Positions 7,660-14,679 of a stretch of DNA of 40,523 bases are shown one piece after another. The stretch's first letter is position 1. Each line of letters begins with the position of its first letter. Source of the stretch: Holophagae bacterium (GTDB taxonomy: Bacteria > Acidobacteriota > Thermoanaerobaculia > Thermoanaerobaculales > Sulfomarinibacteraceae); the NCBI GenBank assembly GCA_003105185.1, contig PQAJ01000034.1, positions 1-40,523 of the forward strand, in the 5' to 3' direction. The notes beneath the pieces are model-generated. The model was not told the DNA's origin. It worked only from the letters and a program-made list of their open reading frames with translations, and ran no database searches. The position numbers and the translations under genes are program-made.

Positions 7660-7920
7660 ATGTCCCTGACAACGATCGCTGACGCCATGGGCGTGCCGCT
7701 GCACGCGCTCGAGGAGCTCCTCGACGGTCACTCGACCGAGGCCATCGCGTCACGGCTGCGGACCGGATCCCAGCTCGTGCAGGAGTTCATCGACGGCCGC
7801 ACGAGCACCGGGGTCGCCGCCGCGATCGGAGCGCCGCCCGCCTTCGTTCAAGACCTGCGCGAGCGGTTGGGCCACGACGGCGCGATCGGCCTGCTGGTGG
7901 GCCTGTGCCTCTCCCGCTAG
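7660..7920 (+). CDS. Small protein with three HTH-like repeats
   Basis: 86-residue soluble protein. Read from ATG 7660 (GGGGGTGG upstream; GTG 7651 is an alternative) it splits into three units of ~22-24 residues. Each has the form [T-x-I/V-A-x-x-x-G/R-x-x-x-x-(L/V)-(Q/E)-(E/D)-(L/F)-(I/L)-(D)-G]: TTIADAMGVPLHALEELLDG, TEAIASRLRTGSQLVQEFIDG, and TGVAAAIGAPPAFVQDLRERL. The IADAMG/VAAAIG segments look like the first two helices of helix-turn-helix units. Nucleic-acid binding is an inference; no known family recognised. Confidence 0.6.
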   Translation: MSLTTIADAMGVPLHALEELLDGHSTEAIASRLRTGSQLVQEFIDGRTSTGVAAAIGAPPAFVQDLRERLGHDGAIGLLVGLCLSR

Positions 7921-7961
7921 GGCTGATGCCGGGCGCCTGCACGAGCGGATCGACACGGGAG

Positions 7962-8009
7962 CCGGAGCCGGCTCCGGACCACCGGCTCACCGCCGCCGAT
8001 CTCCGGCGG
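7962..8009. other. Two consecutive GC-rich hairpins
   Basis: A perfect 16-bp palindrome CCGGAGCCGGCTCCGG (7962-7977) is followed by CCGCCG-ATCTC-CGGCGG (7993-8009) in the 148-nt gap between two + strand genes. There is no U-tract. They may separate the transcripts or stabilise mRNA ends. Confidence 0.4.
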
Positions 8010-8068
8010 TCGGGCGCGGCCGCGGCGGCAGGTGGCCTTTGAAGACATCGGGTGTGTGGGAGGGAGCC

Positions 8069-8416
8069 ATGTCACTCAACGAGCGTGACGCGAGGTTTGT
8101 CGAGCAGCGTCGCCTGCTGGTCCGGCGCTGGCGCGTGGTGGGGTGGGCCCTGTTCGCCGCCATCGCCGCGGTGGTCGGCTTCCTGTTTCTGAGAAGCCCG
8201 ATGCTGGTCTCGCCGTGGGAGGTGGCGGGGCGGATCCGCACCGACTCGGTCCCGCCGACGACGCTGCAGATCATGAGCGTGATGCTGCCCTTGACCATGC
8301 TGGGCTGCTTCGTGCTGCTCGCGATTGTCGTGGCCTTCCAGTTCGCGGCCGCCGCCAACGAGCGCCGCCTGCTCGCGATCATCGACTCCCTGCTCGCGCG
8401 GCCGGGCGGCGGCTGA
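8069..8416 (+). CDS. Small membrane protein, unknown
   Basis: 115-residue protein with a basic N-terminus (ERDARFVEQRRLLVRRWR) and two hydrophobic segments at about residues 24-41 and 69-92. A short amphipathic tail (NERRLLAIIDSLLAR) follows. ATG 8069 has GGGAGGGAG upstream, which decides the start over the TTG at 8039. No family recognised. Confidence 0.6.
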   Translation: MSLNERDARFVEQRRLLVRRWRVVGWALFAAIAAVVGFLFLRSPMLVSPWEVAGRIRTDSVPPTTLQIMSVMLPLTMLGCFVLLAIVVAFQFAAAANERRLLAIIDSLLARPGGG

Positions 8417-8543
8417 CCACCGAACGCCGTCGCCAGGCCCGGTGCCCAGCGTGCCCGTGCGGGCTGCCTTGTTCCGTGCGCGTCCGCCGCACGTCGCTCG
8501 CTGGAGGCCATCGCACAGGGCGTAGCCAACCCCAGATCTCGCC

Positions 8544-8579
8544 GGGAGCGGGGACGGGGACGGCAACGGGGACGGGGAG
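8544..8579. repeat. Degenerate hexamer array (GGGGAC)n
   Basis: Six 6-nt units in phase: GGGAGC, GGGGAC, GGGGAC, GGCAAC, GGGGAC, GGGGAG. It lies in the 219-nt gap between the 8069 gene and the glycosyltransferase. Related pyrimidine/purine hexamer runs recur at 34247-34343 and 35041-35107. Confidence 0.6.
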
Positions 8580-8635
8580 ACCGCCACCCTGATCCGAAGT
8601 GGGAGGCGAATCGGCGGGTTTCCACCGCCGCGAGC

Positions 8636-9385
8636 TCAGCGCGCGGGGTCGCGGTACCAGTAGTCCTCGACCAAGGCGTTGCGAGCGCTCGGCGAGCGGA
8701 GCATCGGCCCGAGCAGACGGAAGAGCATCGGGAAGTAGTGCCAGTCGCCGTAGCGGTCGAACTTGCGGGTCGAGGCGATGGCCTTGGTGCGGCGGGCGCG
8801 GCCGAGCCGCTGGCCGCGGGGACGGCCGAGCCGACGCAGGTCGAGCAGGAACTGGACGTCCTCGCCGAACGAGCGCCGCTCGTCGAAGCCGCCGACCGCT
8901 CGGAAGTCGGGGGCCCGGCAGAACACGACGCCGGTGTCCATGCGCAGCAGCCAGATCCACGGCACCATCAGCGCGTAGGTCACGGCGAGGCCCAGGGACC
9001 ACCGCTCGAGGGTGACGCCGGTGGCCCCGGCGACGATCCGGCCGCTCCCGAGCATGTCGTCGATCGCGTTGAAGGTCTCCGGGTGGACCCGCATGTCGGC
9101 GTCGGCGAAGCTGAGGATGTCGCCGGTCGCAACCGCGGCGCCGGCGTTGCGGGCGGCGGCGATGCGGCGGGCGGCGAGGCGGACGACGCGGCAGCCCCAC
9201 TGCTCGGCGATCGCCGACGTGGCGTCGGTCGAGCCATCGTCGGCGACCACCACCTCGACCGCTGCGGCGCCGAAACGGCAGCGCGAGCGGGCGATGTCCG
9301 CGGACTCGAGGAGGCGCCCGAGGTAGGACTGCTCGTTGTGTGCCGGCACGATCAGCGAGAAGCGAGGTGTGGGACCCGAGTTCAT
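8636..9385 (-). CDS. Family 2 glycosyltransferase
   Basis: 249-residue GT-A fold glycosyltransferase. The N-terminus FSLIVPAHNEQSYLGRLLES is the classical GT2 nucleotide-sugar entry; VVVADDGSTDAT gives the first acidic pair and FADADMRVHP the DxD metal motif. GFDERRSFGEDVQFLLDL supplies the ED acceptor-side motif, and one hydrophobic segment (VTYALMVPWIWLL) suggests membrane contact. The track ORF begins at 9610, but the extra 75 residues are intergenic hairpins and GT2 enzymes begin at this point. A TATGAT box 6 nt before the ATG suggests a leaderless transcript. Sugar and acceptor unknown. Confidence 0.88.
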   Translation of the reverse strand: MNSGPTPRFSLIVPAHNEQSYLGRLLESADIARSRCRFGAAAVEVVVADDGSTDATSAIAEQWGCRVVRLAARRIAAARNAGAAVATGDILSFADADMRVHPETFNAIDDMLGSGRIVAGATGVTLERWSLGLAVTYALMVPWIWLLRMDTGVVFCRAPDFRAVGGFDERRSFGEDVQFLLDLRRLGRPRGQRLGRARRTKAIASTRKFDRYGDWHYFPMLFRLLGPMLRSPSARNALVEDYWYRDPAR

Positions 9386-9391
9386 GCCCCA

Positions 9392-9397
9392 ATCATA
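9392..9397 (-). promoter_or_regulatory. -10 box of possible leaderless promoter
   Basis: On the minus strand TATGAT ends 6 nt before the ATG at 9385. No clear -35 was found. Confidence 0.45.
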
Positions 9398-9470
9398 GGC
9401 TGGCCGCTGCGCCGCCCTCGCGCGGCCAGTCGGTCCCTCGGCTGCATTTTCACGGGAGCTACTGCGGCGT

Positions 9471-9555
9471 CGATTCAGGGCAGCTCTCGATGCAAAGAGC
9501 TCCGTGAATCGAGTTCTGTACTGGGAGGCGCGCAGCGCATCCCAGCAGGATGCTG
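9471..9555. other. Cluster of three intergenic stem-loops
   Basis: Stem-loop one: CGATTCA/TGAATCG plus inner AGCTCT/AGAGCT (9471-9511). Stem-loop two: CTGGGA, inner GCGC-GCA-GCGC, TCCCAG (9521-9545). Stem-loop three: CAGCA-GGA-TGCTG (9543-9555), partly overlapping the second. All lie in the 236-nt gap between two minus-strand genes. Confidence 0.5.
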
Positions 9556-9592
9556 TGGGGAGCGGGCCGAGCAGAATCTCCGTCTCAAGAGA

Positions 9593-9612
9593 GGGTGCGG
9601 GGTTCCGCACCC
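9593..9612 (-). terminator. Possible terminator after the TPR gene
   Basis: GGGTGCGG-loop-CCGCACCC, an 8-bp stem with a 4-nt loop starting 10 nt after the stop. On the minus strand it is followed by the T-rich but interrupted TCTCTT, so termination may be weak. Confidence 0.45.
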
Positions 9613-9621
9613 CACGCGATC

Positions 9622-10305
9622 CTAATTGATGACCCCGGACTCGCCGAGGTTGCGCTCGGCGAACTCGAGCGCTCGGTCGTAGCCATCGTACTCTCGGCAG
9701 TGGTTCTGCATCAGGTGGAAGACCTCGGTGGCCTTGGCCATCTCGCCGGCGTTCGCGTAGCTGACCATCAGGTGCTCGAGGGACTCGCAGTCGTTGTGCC
9801 GGGTGAAGGCGGCGGCCTCGGAGAAGACCAGCGCGGCCTCGTTCTGGCCGGTTCCCTGGAAGGACAGGTTGAGGAAGGTGAGGATGTTGCCGATGTAGGT
9901 CTCGTCGTAGACGTCGTGCATGTACGGCAGGCAGCGCAGGAAGTAGGGGATGGCATCGGCGAAGCGCTTGGCGTCGAACAGGATCACGCCGAGCGTGTAG
10001 CAGGACTGGCAGTAGACGCTGAGCACCTCATCGAAGGTCTCGAGAAAGGCCTTGTACCCGGCCACCGACTGCTCGAGGATCCTGCTGGCCGGCTCGATCT
10101 CCTCGAGGTCGTAGTGAATCGTCCCGAGCAGGCCGAGCAGGAAGCACCGCCAGTTGGGCTCCTGCTCGAGCTCGAGCAGCGCGCCGAGCTTCTCGATGTC
10201 AGTGTGATCGGCGGTACGAGCGTCCATGCGCTCGATGGCGACCTCGATGCCGGCCGCCACCCGACCCGTGAGGTCGGTGCCGCTGTACCACTCAGGAATC
10301 GCCAT
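9622..10305 (-). CDS. Tetratricopeptide-repeat protein
   Basis: 227-residue all-helical cytoplasmic protein with TPR-like helix pairs. Examples are 'GLLGTIHYDLEEIEPASRILEQSVAGY', 'SCYTLGVILFDAKRFADAIPYFLRCLPY' and 'NLSFQGTGQNEAALVFSEAAAF', which carry the small-residue/Y-F pattern of TPR units at ~35-40 residue spacing. It probably serves as a protein-protein scaffold. The start at 10305 has GAGGTGG 7 nt upstream; ATG 10323 is an alternative. The track ORF from 10758 is far too long and covers promoter and spacer DNA. Confidence 0.75.
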   Translation of the reverse strand: MAIPEWYSGTDLTGRVAAGIEVAIERMDARTADHTDIEKLGALLELEQEPNWRCFLLGLLGTIHYDLEEIEPASRILEQSVAGYKAFLETFDEVLSVYCQSCYTLGVILFDAKRFADAIPYFLRCLPYMHDVYDETYIGNILTFLNLSFQGTGQNEAALVFSEAAAFTRHNDCESLEHLMVSYANAGEMAKATEVFHLMQNHCREYDGYDRALEFAERNLGESGVIN

Positions 10306-10334
10306 GACGTCCACCTCGTCCATATCGGGCGGAC

Positions 10335-10363
10335 AGTGTAGCGGCTCCTGCTTTCCGGGTAAA
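10335..10363 (-). promoter_or_regulatory. Sigma-70-type promoter for the TPR gene
   Basis: On the minus strand TTTACC, 17-nt spacer, TACACT. Predicted transcription start about 24 nt before ATG 10305, leaving room for the GAGGTGG ribosome site. Confidence 0.6.
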
Positions 10364-10503
10364 CCATGGCAGTCGAGAATCTTCCATGTGCCGGGCCGGC
10401 GCGGCGCCGGCTGTCGCACGAAGCTGGCTGAAATCCCACGCAGCCGTCGGCGGTTGTGGGGCGGGCAGCTACCGGACCGGCTCGGGGTCGTGCGGGCCGG
10501 CAC

Positions 10504-10531
10504 TTGACGGCGCGGCGGGAGCGAGTACAAT
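10504..10531 (+). promoter_or_regulatory. Sigma-70 promoter for the zinc-ribbon gene
   Basis: TTGACG (10504-10509), 16-nt spacer, TACAAT (10526-10531), close to consensus. With the TPR promoter on the other strand it makes up the main content of the 327-nt gap 10306-10632. A 16-codon ORF (10574-10624) sits in the resulting ~95-nt leader. Confidence 0.7.
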
Positions 10532-10632
10532 CGCGACCTCATCTCATGTTTGTCGCGGCTGATGGAGGCCCTCATGCTGAAGAAACGAGCGGTACGAGGC
10601 GCCGACCCAGGCGTCGTGACCTGAGCGCCGCC

Positions 10633-10755
10633 ATGAGCTGCCGCAAGGGCAAGTCCAAGACCAAACCGAAGGTCGGCGCTTTCAGGTGTGCGGAGTGCGG
10701 TGCGTTCGTCAAGCAGAAGAAGGATGTCTGCGAGCCCAAGAAGATCAAGAAGTGA
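10633..10755 (+). CDS. 40-residue zinc-ribbon-like basic protein
   Basis: Very small Lys-rich protein with a CAEC knuckle in FRCAECGAFVKQKKDVC, giving Cys residues that could bind zinc, and a basic tail KPKKIKK. It belongs with small basic zinc-ribbon-like proteins seen next to housekeeping genes; role unknown, nucleic-acid or ribosome binding is likely from composition. The ATG at 10633 was chosen because residues before it in the track ORF (from 10456) overlap the promoter. Its own strong promoter argues that this short gene is real. Only three Cys are clearly paired, so the zinc site may be shared in a dimer. Confidence 0.65.
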   Translation: MSCRKGKSKTKPKVGAFRCAECGAFVKQKKDVCEPKKIKK

Positions 10756-10847
10756 CAAAGCTGCCGTCGGCTGCCGTCGGGTGGCGCCGGACGTCGCGCG
10801 CGATCACGACTCGCGCCGGGCGCCCGCCGTCGTTCGGTGGTCAGAGG

Positions 10848-10925
10848 GAAAAGAGCGCCCGTGCCCCCGAGGCGAGCGGACTGATCCGTCCGGCTGCGGT
10901 ATGGCACGGGCGCTTCGATGCTGCA
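10848..10925 (-). ncRNA. Candidate small RNA, ~78 nt, rod-like hairpin
   Basis: On the minus strand a TATACT -10 box (10937-10932) precedes a perfect 11-bp stem. GCGCCCGTGCC (minus strand of 10913-10903) pairs with GGCACGGGCGC (minus strand of 10865-10855), followed directly by TCTTTTCCC. The interior forms further pairs (CGGAC/GTCCG). The stem plus U-run makes a terminator, so the RNA would start near 10925 and end near 10848. Promoter -35 is weak (TTGCAT, 15-nt spacing). No known RNA family recognised; the GGAA loop of SRP RNA is absent. Confidence 0.45.
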
Positions 10926-10996
10926 CCGCGCAGTATACGAGACCCTCGGGCGATGCAATAGCCCCCCTTCGCTTCGGACGCCCGGGGCCATCGCGG

Positions 10997-11025
10997 TTGA
11001 GCCGACCCCGCCGAAGCACTATGCT
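10997..11025 (+). promoter_or_regulatory. Promoter for the nucleoside kinase gene, overlapping a hairpin
   Basis: TTGAGC (10997-11002), 17-nt spacer, TATGCT (11020-11025). The -10 lies inside a perfect hairpin CGAAGC-ACTAT-GCTTCG (11012-11028). The predicted leader to ATG 11071 is ~39 nt. Together with the small RNA candidate on the other strand this is the recognisable content of the 315-nt gap 10756-11070. Confidence 0.5.
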
Positions 11026-11070
11026 TCGCGCTCGGACCGGCTGCCGGCGGCAAGCGGAGCGCAGAGATTC

Positions 11071-12738
11071 ATGAACAACGCCCACGTTGACATCTCCTAC
11101 CGCGGTGCGCCGCATCGGGTGCGAGCCGGCACCCGGATCGACGAGTTCCTGCGTGAGGTCGATGGCGAGATTCCCGACACCGTGCTGTCGGCGCTGGTCA
11201 ATCGGCGGCAGGTGATGCTCGATTTCCCGCTCCGCGGCTCGGTGGAGCTCGACCTGGTCCGCTACGGCGACCGCGAGGGCGAGTCGGTGTACAAGCGCTC
11301 GGTGAGCCTCATGTTCTACGAGGCCTGCCTCGAGCTCTTTCCCCAGGCCCGGCCGGTCATCGGCCAGTCGCTGGGCAACTGCTACCACTATCAAATGCGC
11401 GGCGAGCATCCGCCGCTCGACGAGATGGCGGCGTCCCTCGACCGGCGGATGGGTGAGCTGCACCGCGAGCGGCGCCCCTTCGTCCGTTCCACGGTGACCA
11501 TCGAGGAGGTCGAGAACCACTTTCGGGCGATGGGTTACGTCGGCAAGCTCGAGCTGCTGGAGACGCGGCGTTCGTCGACGGTGCACACGGTGAGCTGCGG
11601 TCGGTTCGTCGACATCGCCCACGGGCCCTGCGCGCCGCACACCGGCTGCCTGCCGACCTTCGGCGTGCTGCCCTACGGCGACGGGCTGATTCTCCAGTTC
11701 CCTAGGCGGGCAGACCGCAGCCGGCTGCCGGCGTTCACGCCCCGGCCGAAGCTGTTCGCCACCTACCTCGAGACCCGCGCCTGGCAGGAGCTGCTCGGCG
11801 TTCACCACGTCGGGCAGCTGAACCGGCTGTGCCTCGACGGCGGAATCCGCGACATCGTGCGTGTGGCCGAGGGGCTGCACGAGAAGAAGATCAGCCAGAT
11901 TGCGGACCAGATCATGTCCCAGCAGCCGCGGGCGAGGCTGGTGCTGGTGGCCGGGCCATCGGGATCCGGCAAGACCACCTTCGCCCACCGCCTCGGCATC
12001 CAGCTGCGGGTCAACGGCATCGAGCCGGTGGCGCTGTCCCTCGACAACTACTACGTCAACCGCGAGATGACACCGCGCGGCGAGGACGGCGAGCCTGACT
12101 TTGAGGCGCTCGAGGCGATCGACTTGCCGCTGTTCCGGCAGCACCTGGCGGAGCTGCTCGACGGGAACGAGGTGGCAACCCCGCGGTTCGACTTCCCGCG
12201 CGGCCAGCGGACCGACCCCAGCTCGTGGGTGCCGCTGCGCCTCCTCGAGCACCAGGTGCTGGTGATCGAGGGCATTCACGGGCTGAACGAGCGGCTGACC
12301 GAGTCGATCCCGGCGTCGAGCGCCTTCCGGATCTTCATCTCGGCGCTTTCCCAACTGGCGGCCGACGACCACAACCGGCTCTTCACCGCGGACGCGCGGC
12401 TGGTCCGCAGGATTGTCCGCGACCGCAGGTATCGGGGATTCTCGGCCGAGCGCACGATCGAGCTCTGGGAGCAGGTGCGGCGGGGGGAAGGCCGCTGGAT
12501 CTTCCCGTTCCAGGAGCGTGCGGACGTGATCTTCAACTCGGCGCTGGTCTACGAGCCGGCGGTGCTGAAGACCTACGCCGAGCGCTTCCTGCTCCAGGTA
12601 CCGCGGACCAGCCCCGCCTACACGGAGGCGTTCCGGCTGCTCAAGGGCCTGTCGATGTTCGTGCCGATCTTCCCGGACGAGGTGCCGCAGACCTCGATCT
12701 TGCGCGAGTTCATCGGCGGCAGCGGCTTTGACTACTAG
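11071..12738 (+). CDS. TGS-domain nucleoside (uridine-type) kinase
   Basis: 555-residue protein. Residues ~1-65 resemble a TGS/ubiquitin-like domain. Residues ~65-230 resemble the threonyl/alanyl-tRNA synthetase second additional domain (GQSLGNCYHYQ replacing the metal HxxxH). Residues ~290-500 are a P-loop kinase like uridine kinase: Walker A GPSGSGKT at 295-302, LDNYYVNRE, DFPRGQRTDP, and VIEGIHGLNE. This matches a known family of ThrRS-editing-like/uridine kinase fusions, annotated as nucleoside kinase. Expected cytoplasmic phosphoryl transfer to a nucleoside; the natural substrate is uncertain. The -18 to -10 region has GCGGAG, a modest ribosome site. Confidence 0.88.
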   Translation: MNNAHVDISYRGAPHRVRAGTRIDEFLREVDGEIPDTVLSALVNRRQVMLDFPLRGSVELDLVRYGDREGESVYKRSVSLMFYEACLELFPQARPVIGQSLGNCYHYQMRGEHPPLDEMAASLDRRMGELHRERRPFVRSTVTIEEVENHFRAMGYVGKLELLETRRSSTVHTVSCGRFVDIAHGPCAPHTGCLPTFGVLPYGDGLILQFPRRADRSRLPAFTPRPKLFATYLETRAWQELLGVHHVGQLNRLCLDGGIRDIVRVAEGLHEKKISQIADQIMSQQPRARLVLVAGPSGSGKTTFAHRLGIQLRVNGIEPVALSLDNYYVNREMTPRGEDGEPDFEALEAIDLPLFRQHLAELLDGNEVATPRFDFPRGQRTDPSSWVPLRLLEHQVLVIEGIHGLNERLTESIPASSAFRIFISALSQLAADDHNRLFTADARLVRRIVRDRRYRGFSAERTIELWEQVRRGEGRWIFPFQERADVIFNSALVYEPAVLKTYAERFLLQVPRTSPAYTEAFRLLKGLSMFVPIFPDEVPQTSILREFIGGSGFDY

Positions 12739-12797
12739 CTCGACCTCGGATGTCGAAAGCCCCGGCGCAGGGGAGCGAACCGCCACCAGCGCGGAGC

Positions 12798-12863
12798 CCG
12801 CAGAGACGGCCGCGGAGAAGGTCAACAGGTTCTTCCCCGTGTTCCCCGCGGTCTCTGCGGTTC
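12798..12863. repeat. Extragenic palindromic repeat
   Basis: CCGCAGAGAC-GG-CCGCGGAGAA (12798-12819) is mirrored by TTCCCCGCGGTCTCTGCGGTTC (12842-12863) in the 198-nt gap between the kinase and endonuclease III genes. The CCGCAGAGAC core resembles a palindromic repeat seen in many environmental genomes. No U-run. Confidence 0.6.
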
Positions 12864-12936
12864 AAGTGGCGTGCGGCCTTGCACGGAAGCGAATGGAGGC
12901 AGGAAGCACCAACCTGCTGCGAAGGGGGACCCAGCC

Positions 12937-13569
12937 GTGACGAAGCCTGAGCAGGCGAGGGCGGTGGCCGAGCTGCTCGCCGGCGCCTACCCGGACGCCA
13001 GGTGCGAGCTCGACTACCGGGACCCCTGGCAGCTGCTGGTCGCGACCGTACTGTCGGCGCAGTGCACGGACCAGCGGGTCAACCAGGTGACCCCGGGCCT
13101 GTTCGCGAGGTGGCCGACGCCCGCTGCCGTGGCTTCGGCGCCCCTCGAAGAGCTCGAAGAGGCCGTCCGCCCGACCGGCTTCTATCGCAACAAGGCGCGC
13201 GCCGTCCGCGACGCGGCGCGGGTGCTCGTGTCACAGCACAGCGGCGAGGTCCCGCAGGACTTGGAGGCCCTGGTGGAGTTGCCCGGCGTCGGCCGCAAGA
13301 CCGCCAAGGTCGTGCTCGGCGAGGTCTTCGGTCTCGCTGCCGGGATTGCGGTCGACACCCACGTCCGGAGGGTCGCCGGGCGGATCGGCCTCACCCGGTC
13401 CAGCGACCCGGAGCTGATCGCCGGCGAGCTCGAGCGGCTCGTCCCGCGGTCCGGCTGGGTGGCGTTTTCGATGCGGATGATCCTTCACGGCCGGCGGGTG
13501 TGCGCGGCGCGGCGGCCGCGCTGCACGGAGTGCGCGCTCGAGCCGGTGTGCGAGAAGGCCGGAGTCTGA
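12937..13569 (+). CDS. nth: Endonuclease III
   Basis: 210-residue bifunctional DNA glycosylase/AP lyase of base-excision repair, removing oxidised pyrimidines. The helix-hairpin-helix LPGVGRKTAKVVL holds the catalytic Lys, and VDTHVRRV carries the catalytic Asp. The C-terminal [4Fe-4S] loop has the exact C-x6-C-x2-C-x5-C spacing (CAARRPRCTECALEPVC). The GTG start at 12937 follows GAAGGGGG; length equals E. coli Nth (211). The longer track start (12871) runs into the palindromic repeat region. Confidence 0.95.
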   Translation: MTKPEQARAVAELLAGAYPDARCELDYRDPWQLLVATVLSAQCTDQRVNQVTPGLFARWPTPAAVASAPLEELEEAVRPTGFYRNKARAVRDAARVLVSQHSGEVPQDLEALVELPGVGRKTAKVVLGEVFGLAAGIAVDTHVRRVAGRIGLTRSSDPELIAGELERLVPRSGWVAFSMRMILHGRRVCAARRPRCTECALEPVCEKAGV

Positions 13570-13591
13570 GAGCCCGAGCTGACGGCGCCCC

Positions 13592-13607
13592 GGCCCGGAG
13601 TCGGGCC
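13592..13607. other. Hairpin between convergent genes
   Basis: GGCCCG-GAGT-CGGGCC lies between the stops of nth and the acyltransferase gene. There is no U-tract on either strand, so it is at best a weak terminator. Confidence 0.3.
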
Positions 13608-13652
13608 TCGCGCACCGGCCGGCGGGGCGAGAGTCGCTCGTTTGGCTGCTGG

Positions 13653-14603
13653 TCAGCCGGCGACGGCTGATCCCTCGCCGGAGAGAGTGCCGCCGGCCGC
13701 TGCAGCCGGCTGCCGCCGCCACCGCCGGTGCATCCACACCCACTGCTCGGGGTAGTCTCGGACCTGGCGCTCGATGGCGGCGGTGGCGTCCGCGGTGAGC
13801 GCGGTGATCCGTTCCTCGATGGGGCCGGGCGGCGGCTCGGGCAGTGGAGGGTGGATCTCCGCCAGGTGCCGGCCATCGGCGAGGCGGTGGTCGAAGACGG
13901 GCAGAACCGGGCAACCCCGGCGGAGGGCCAGCGACGCGGCGCCGAACGGCGTCCAGGCTGCGCGGCCGAAGAACGGCACGAACACGCCCGGGATGTCCTT
14001 GATGTCCTGGTCGATGAGCAGGCCGTTGACCCGGTTGGCGGCGAGGGCGGCGAGCAGACGGCGGCCGGCGTCCTGGCCGCGCGGCACCATTTCCGCTCCG
14101 AAGCGCGACCGCAGGGTGGTGGCGATGTGGTCGAGCCGCGGGTCGTGCATGCCGCGGACCGCGACCGTCAGCGGGATGCCGGCGACCCCGAGCCGGGCGT
14201 TGAGCAGCTCCCAGTTGCCGCAGTGGCCGGTGATGATCACCGCTCCGGTTCCGGCGTCCAGCGGGCGTTGCACGTGCTCGAGCCCGGTGATCGTGCACTG
14301 CGCGGCCACCTCCTCGGGTGTCGCCTGCAGCAGCCAGGCGACCTCGGCCAGCAGCATACCGACGTGGTGGGCGTTGCGGCGCAGCAACTCCCGGACCGCC
14401 CTCTCGTCGAGGTCGGGGAACGCGATCCGGAGGTGGTCTCTCGAGCGCCGCCGGTCGCGGGCGTTGAGCGCCATGACGAGCGCCCCGACCTGCGCTCCGA
14501 CCGGCCGGGTGACGCCGAGCGGCAACCGGCCGGCACCTGACAGGAAGGTCACGATGGCCCGGTACAGGAGGTGATCGCGCAGGCGCAGCGGACGCTCGCT
14601 CAT
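13653..14603 (-). CDS. LpxL/HtrB-type lysophospholipid (lipid A) acyltransferase
   Basis: 316-residue inner-membrane acyltransferase. The HX4E catalytic motif is in ITGHCGNWELLNARL, and the second block LLIDQDIKDIPGVFVPFFGR matches the LpxL/HtrB family, as does the C-terminal 'PEQWVWMHRRW'. It would add a secondary acyl chain to lipid A or a related glycolipid, which implies an LPS-type outer membrane. ATG 14603 (GGAG upstream) replaces the track start at 14903, whose first 100 residues overlap the GreA-domain gene. It follows that gene by 76 nt on the same strand. Confidence 0.92.
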   Translation of the reverse strand: MSERPLRLRDHLLYRAIVTFLSGAGRLPLGVTRPVGAQVGALVMALNARDRRRSRDHLRIAFPDLDERAVRELLRRNAHHVGMLLAEVAWLLQATPEEVAAQCTITGLEHVQRPLDAGTGAVIITGHCGNWELLNARLGVAGIPLTVAVRGMHDPRLDHIATTLRSRFGAEMVPRGQDAGRRLLAALAANRVNGLLIDQDIKDIPGVFVPFFGRAAWTPFGAASLALRRGCPVLPVFDHRLADGRHLAEIHPPLPEPPPGPIEERITALTADATAAIERQVRDYPEQWVWMHRRWRRQPAAAAGGTLSGEGSAVAG

Positions 14604-14679
14604 CGCAGGGCTCCAGCGCGAGGGCCGGCCGAGATGGTCGCCAGGATGTGCGACACCCGACCGGAAACGGCGTGCGTGG

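Noticed and set aside
10574-10624. 16-codon ORF as a confirmed leader peptide
   Set aside because: Start and stop are present, but no ribosome site or stalling motif is evident, so it is mentioned only as context.
10804-12825. 673-residue minus-strand ORF
   Set aside because: Antisense to the TGS-kinase gene, which has full motif support.
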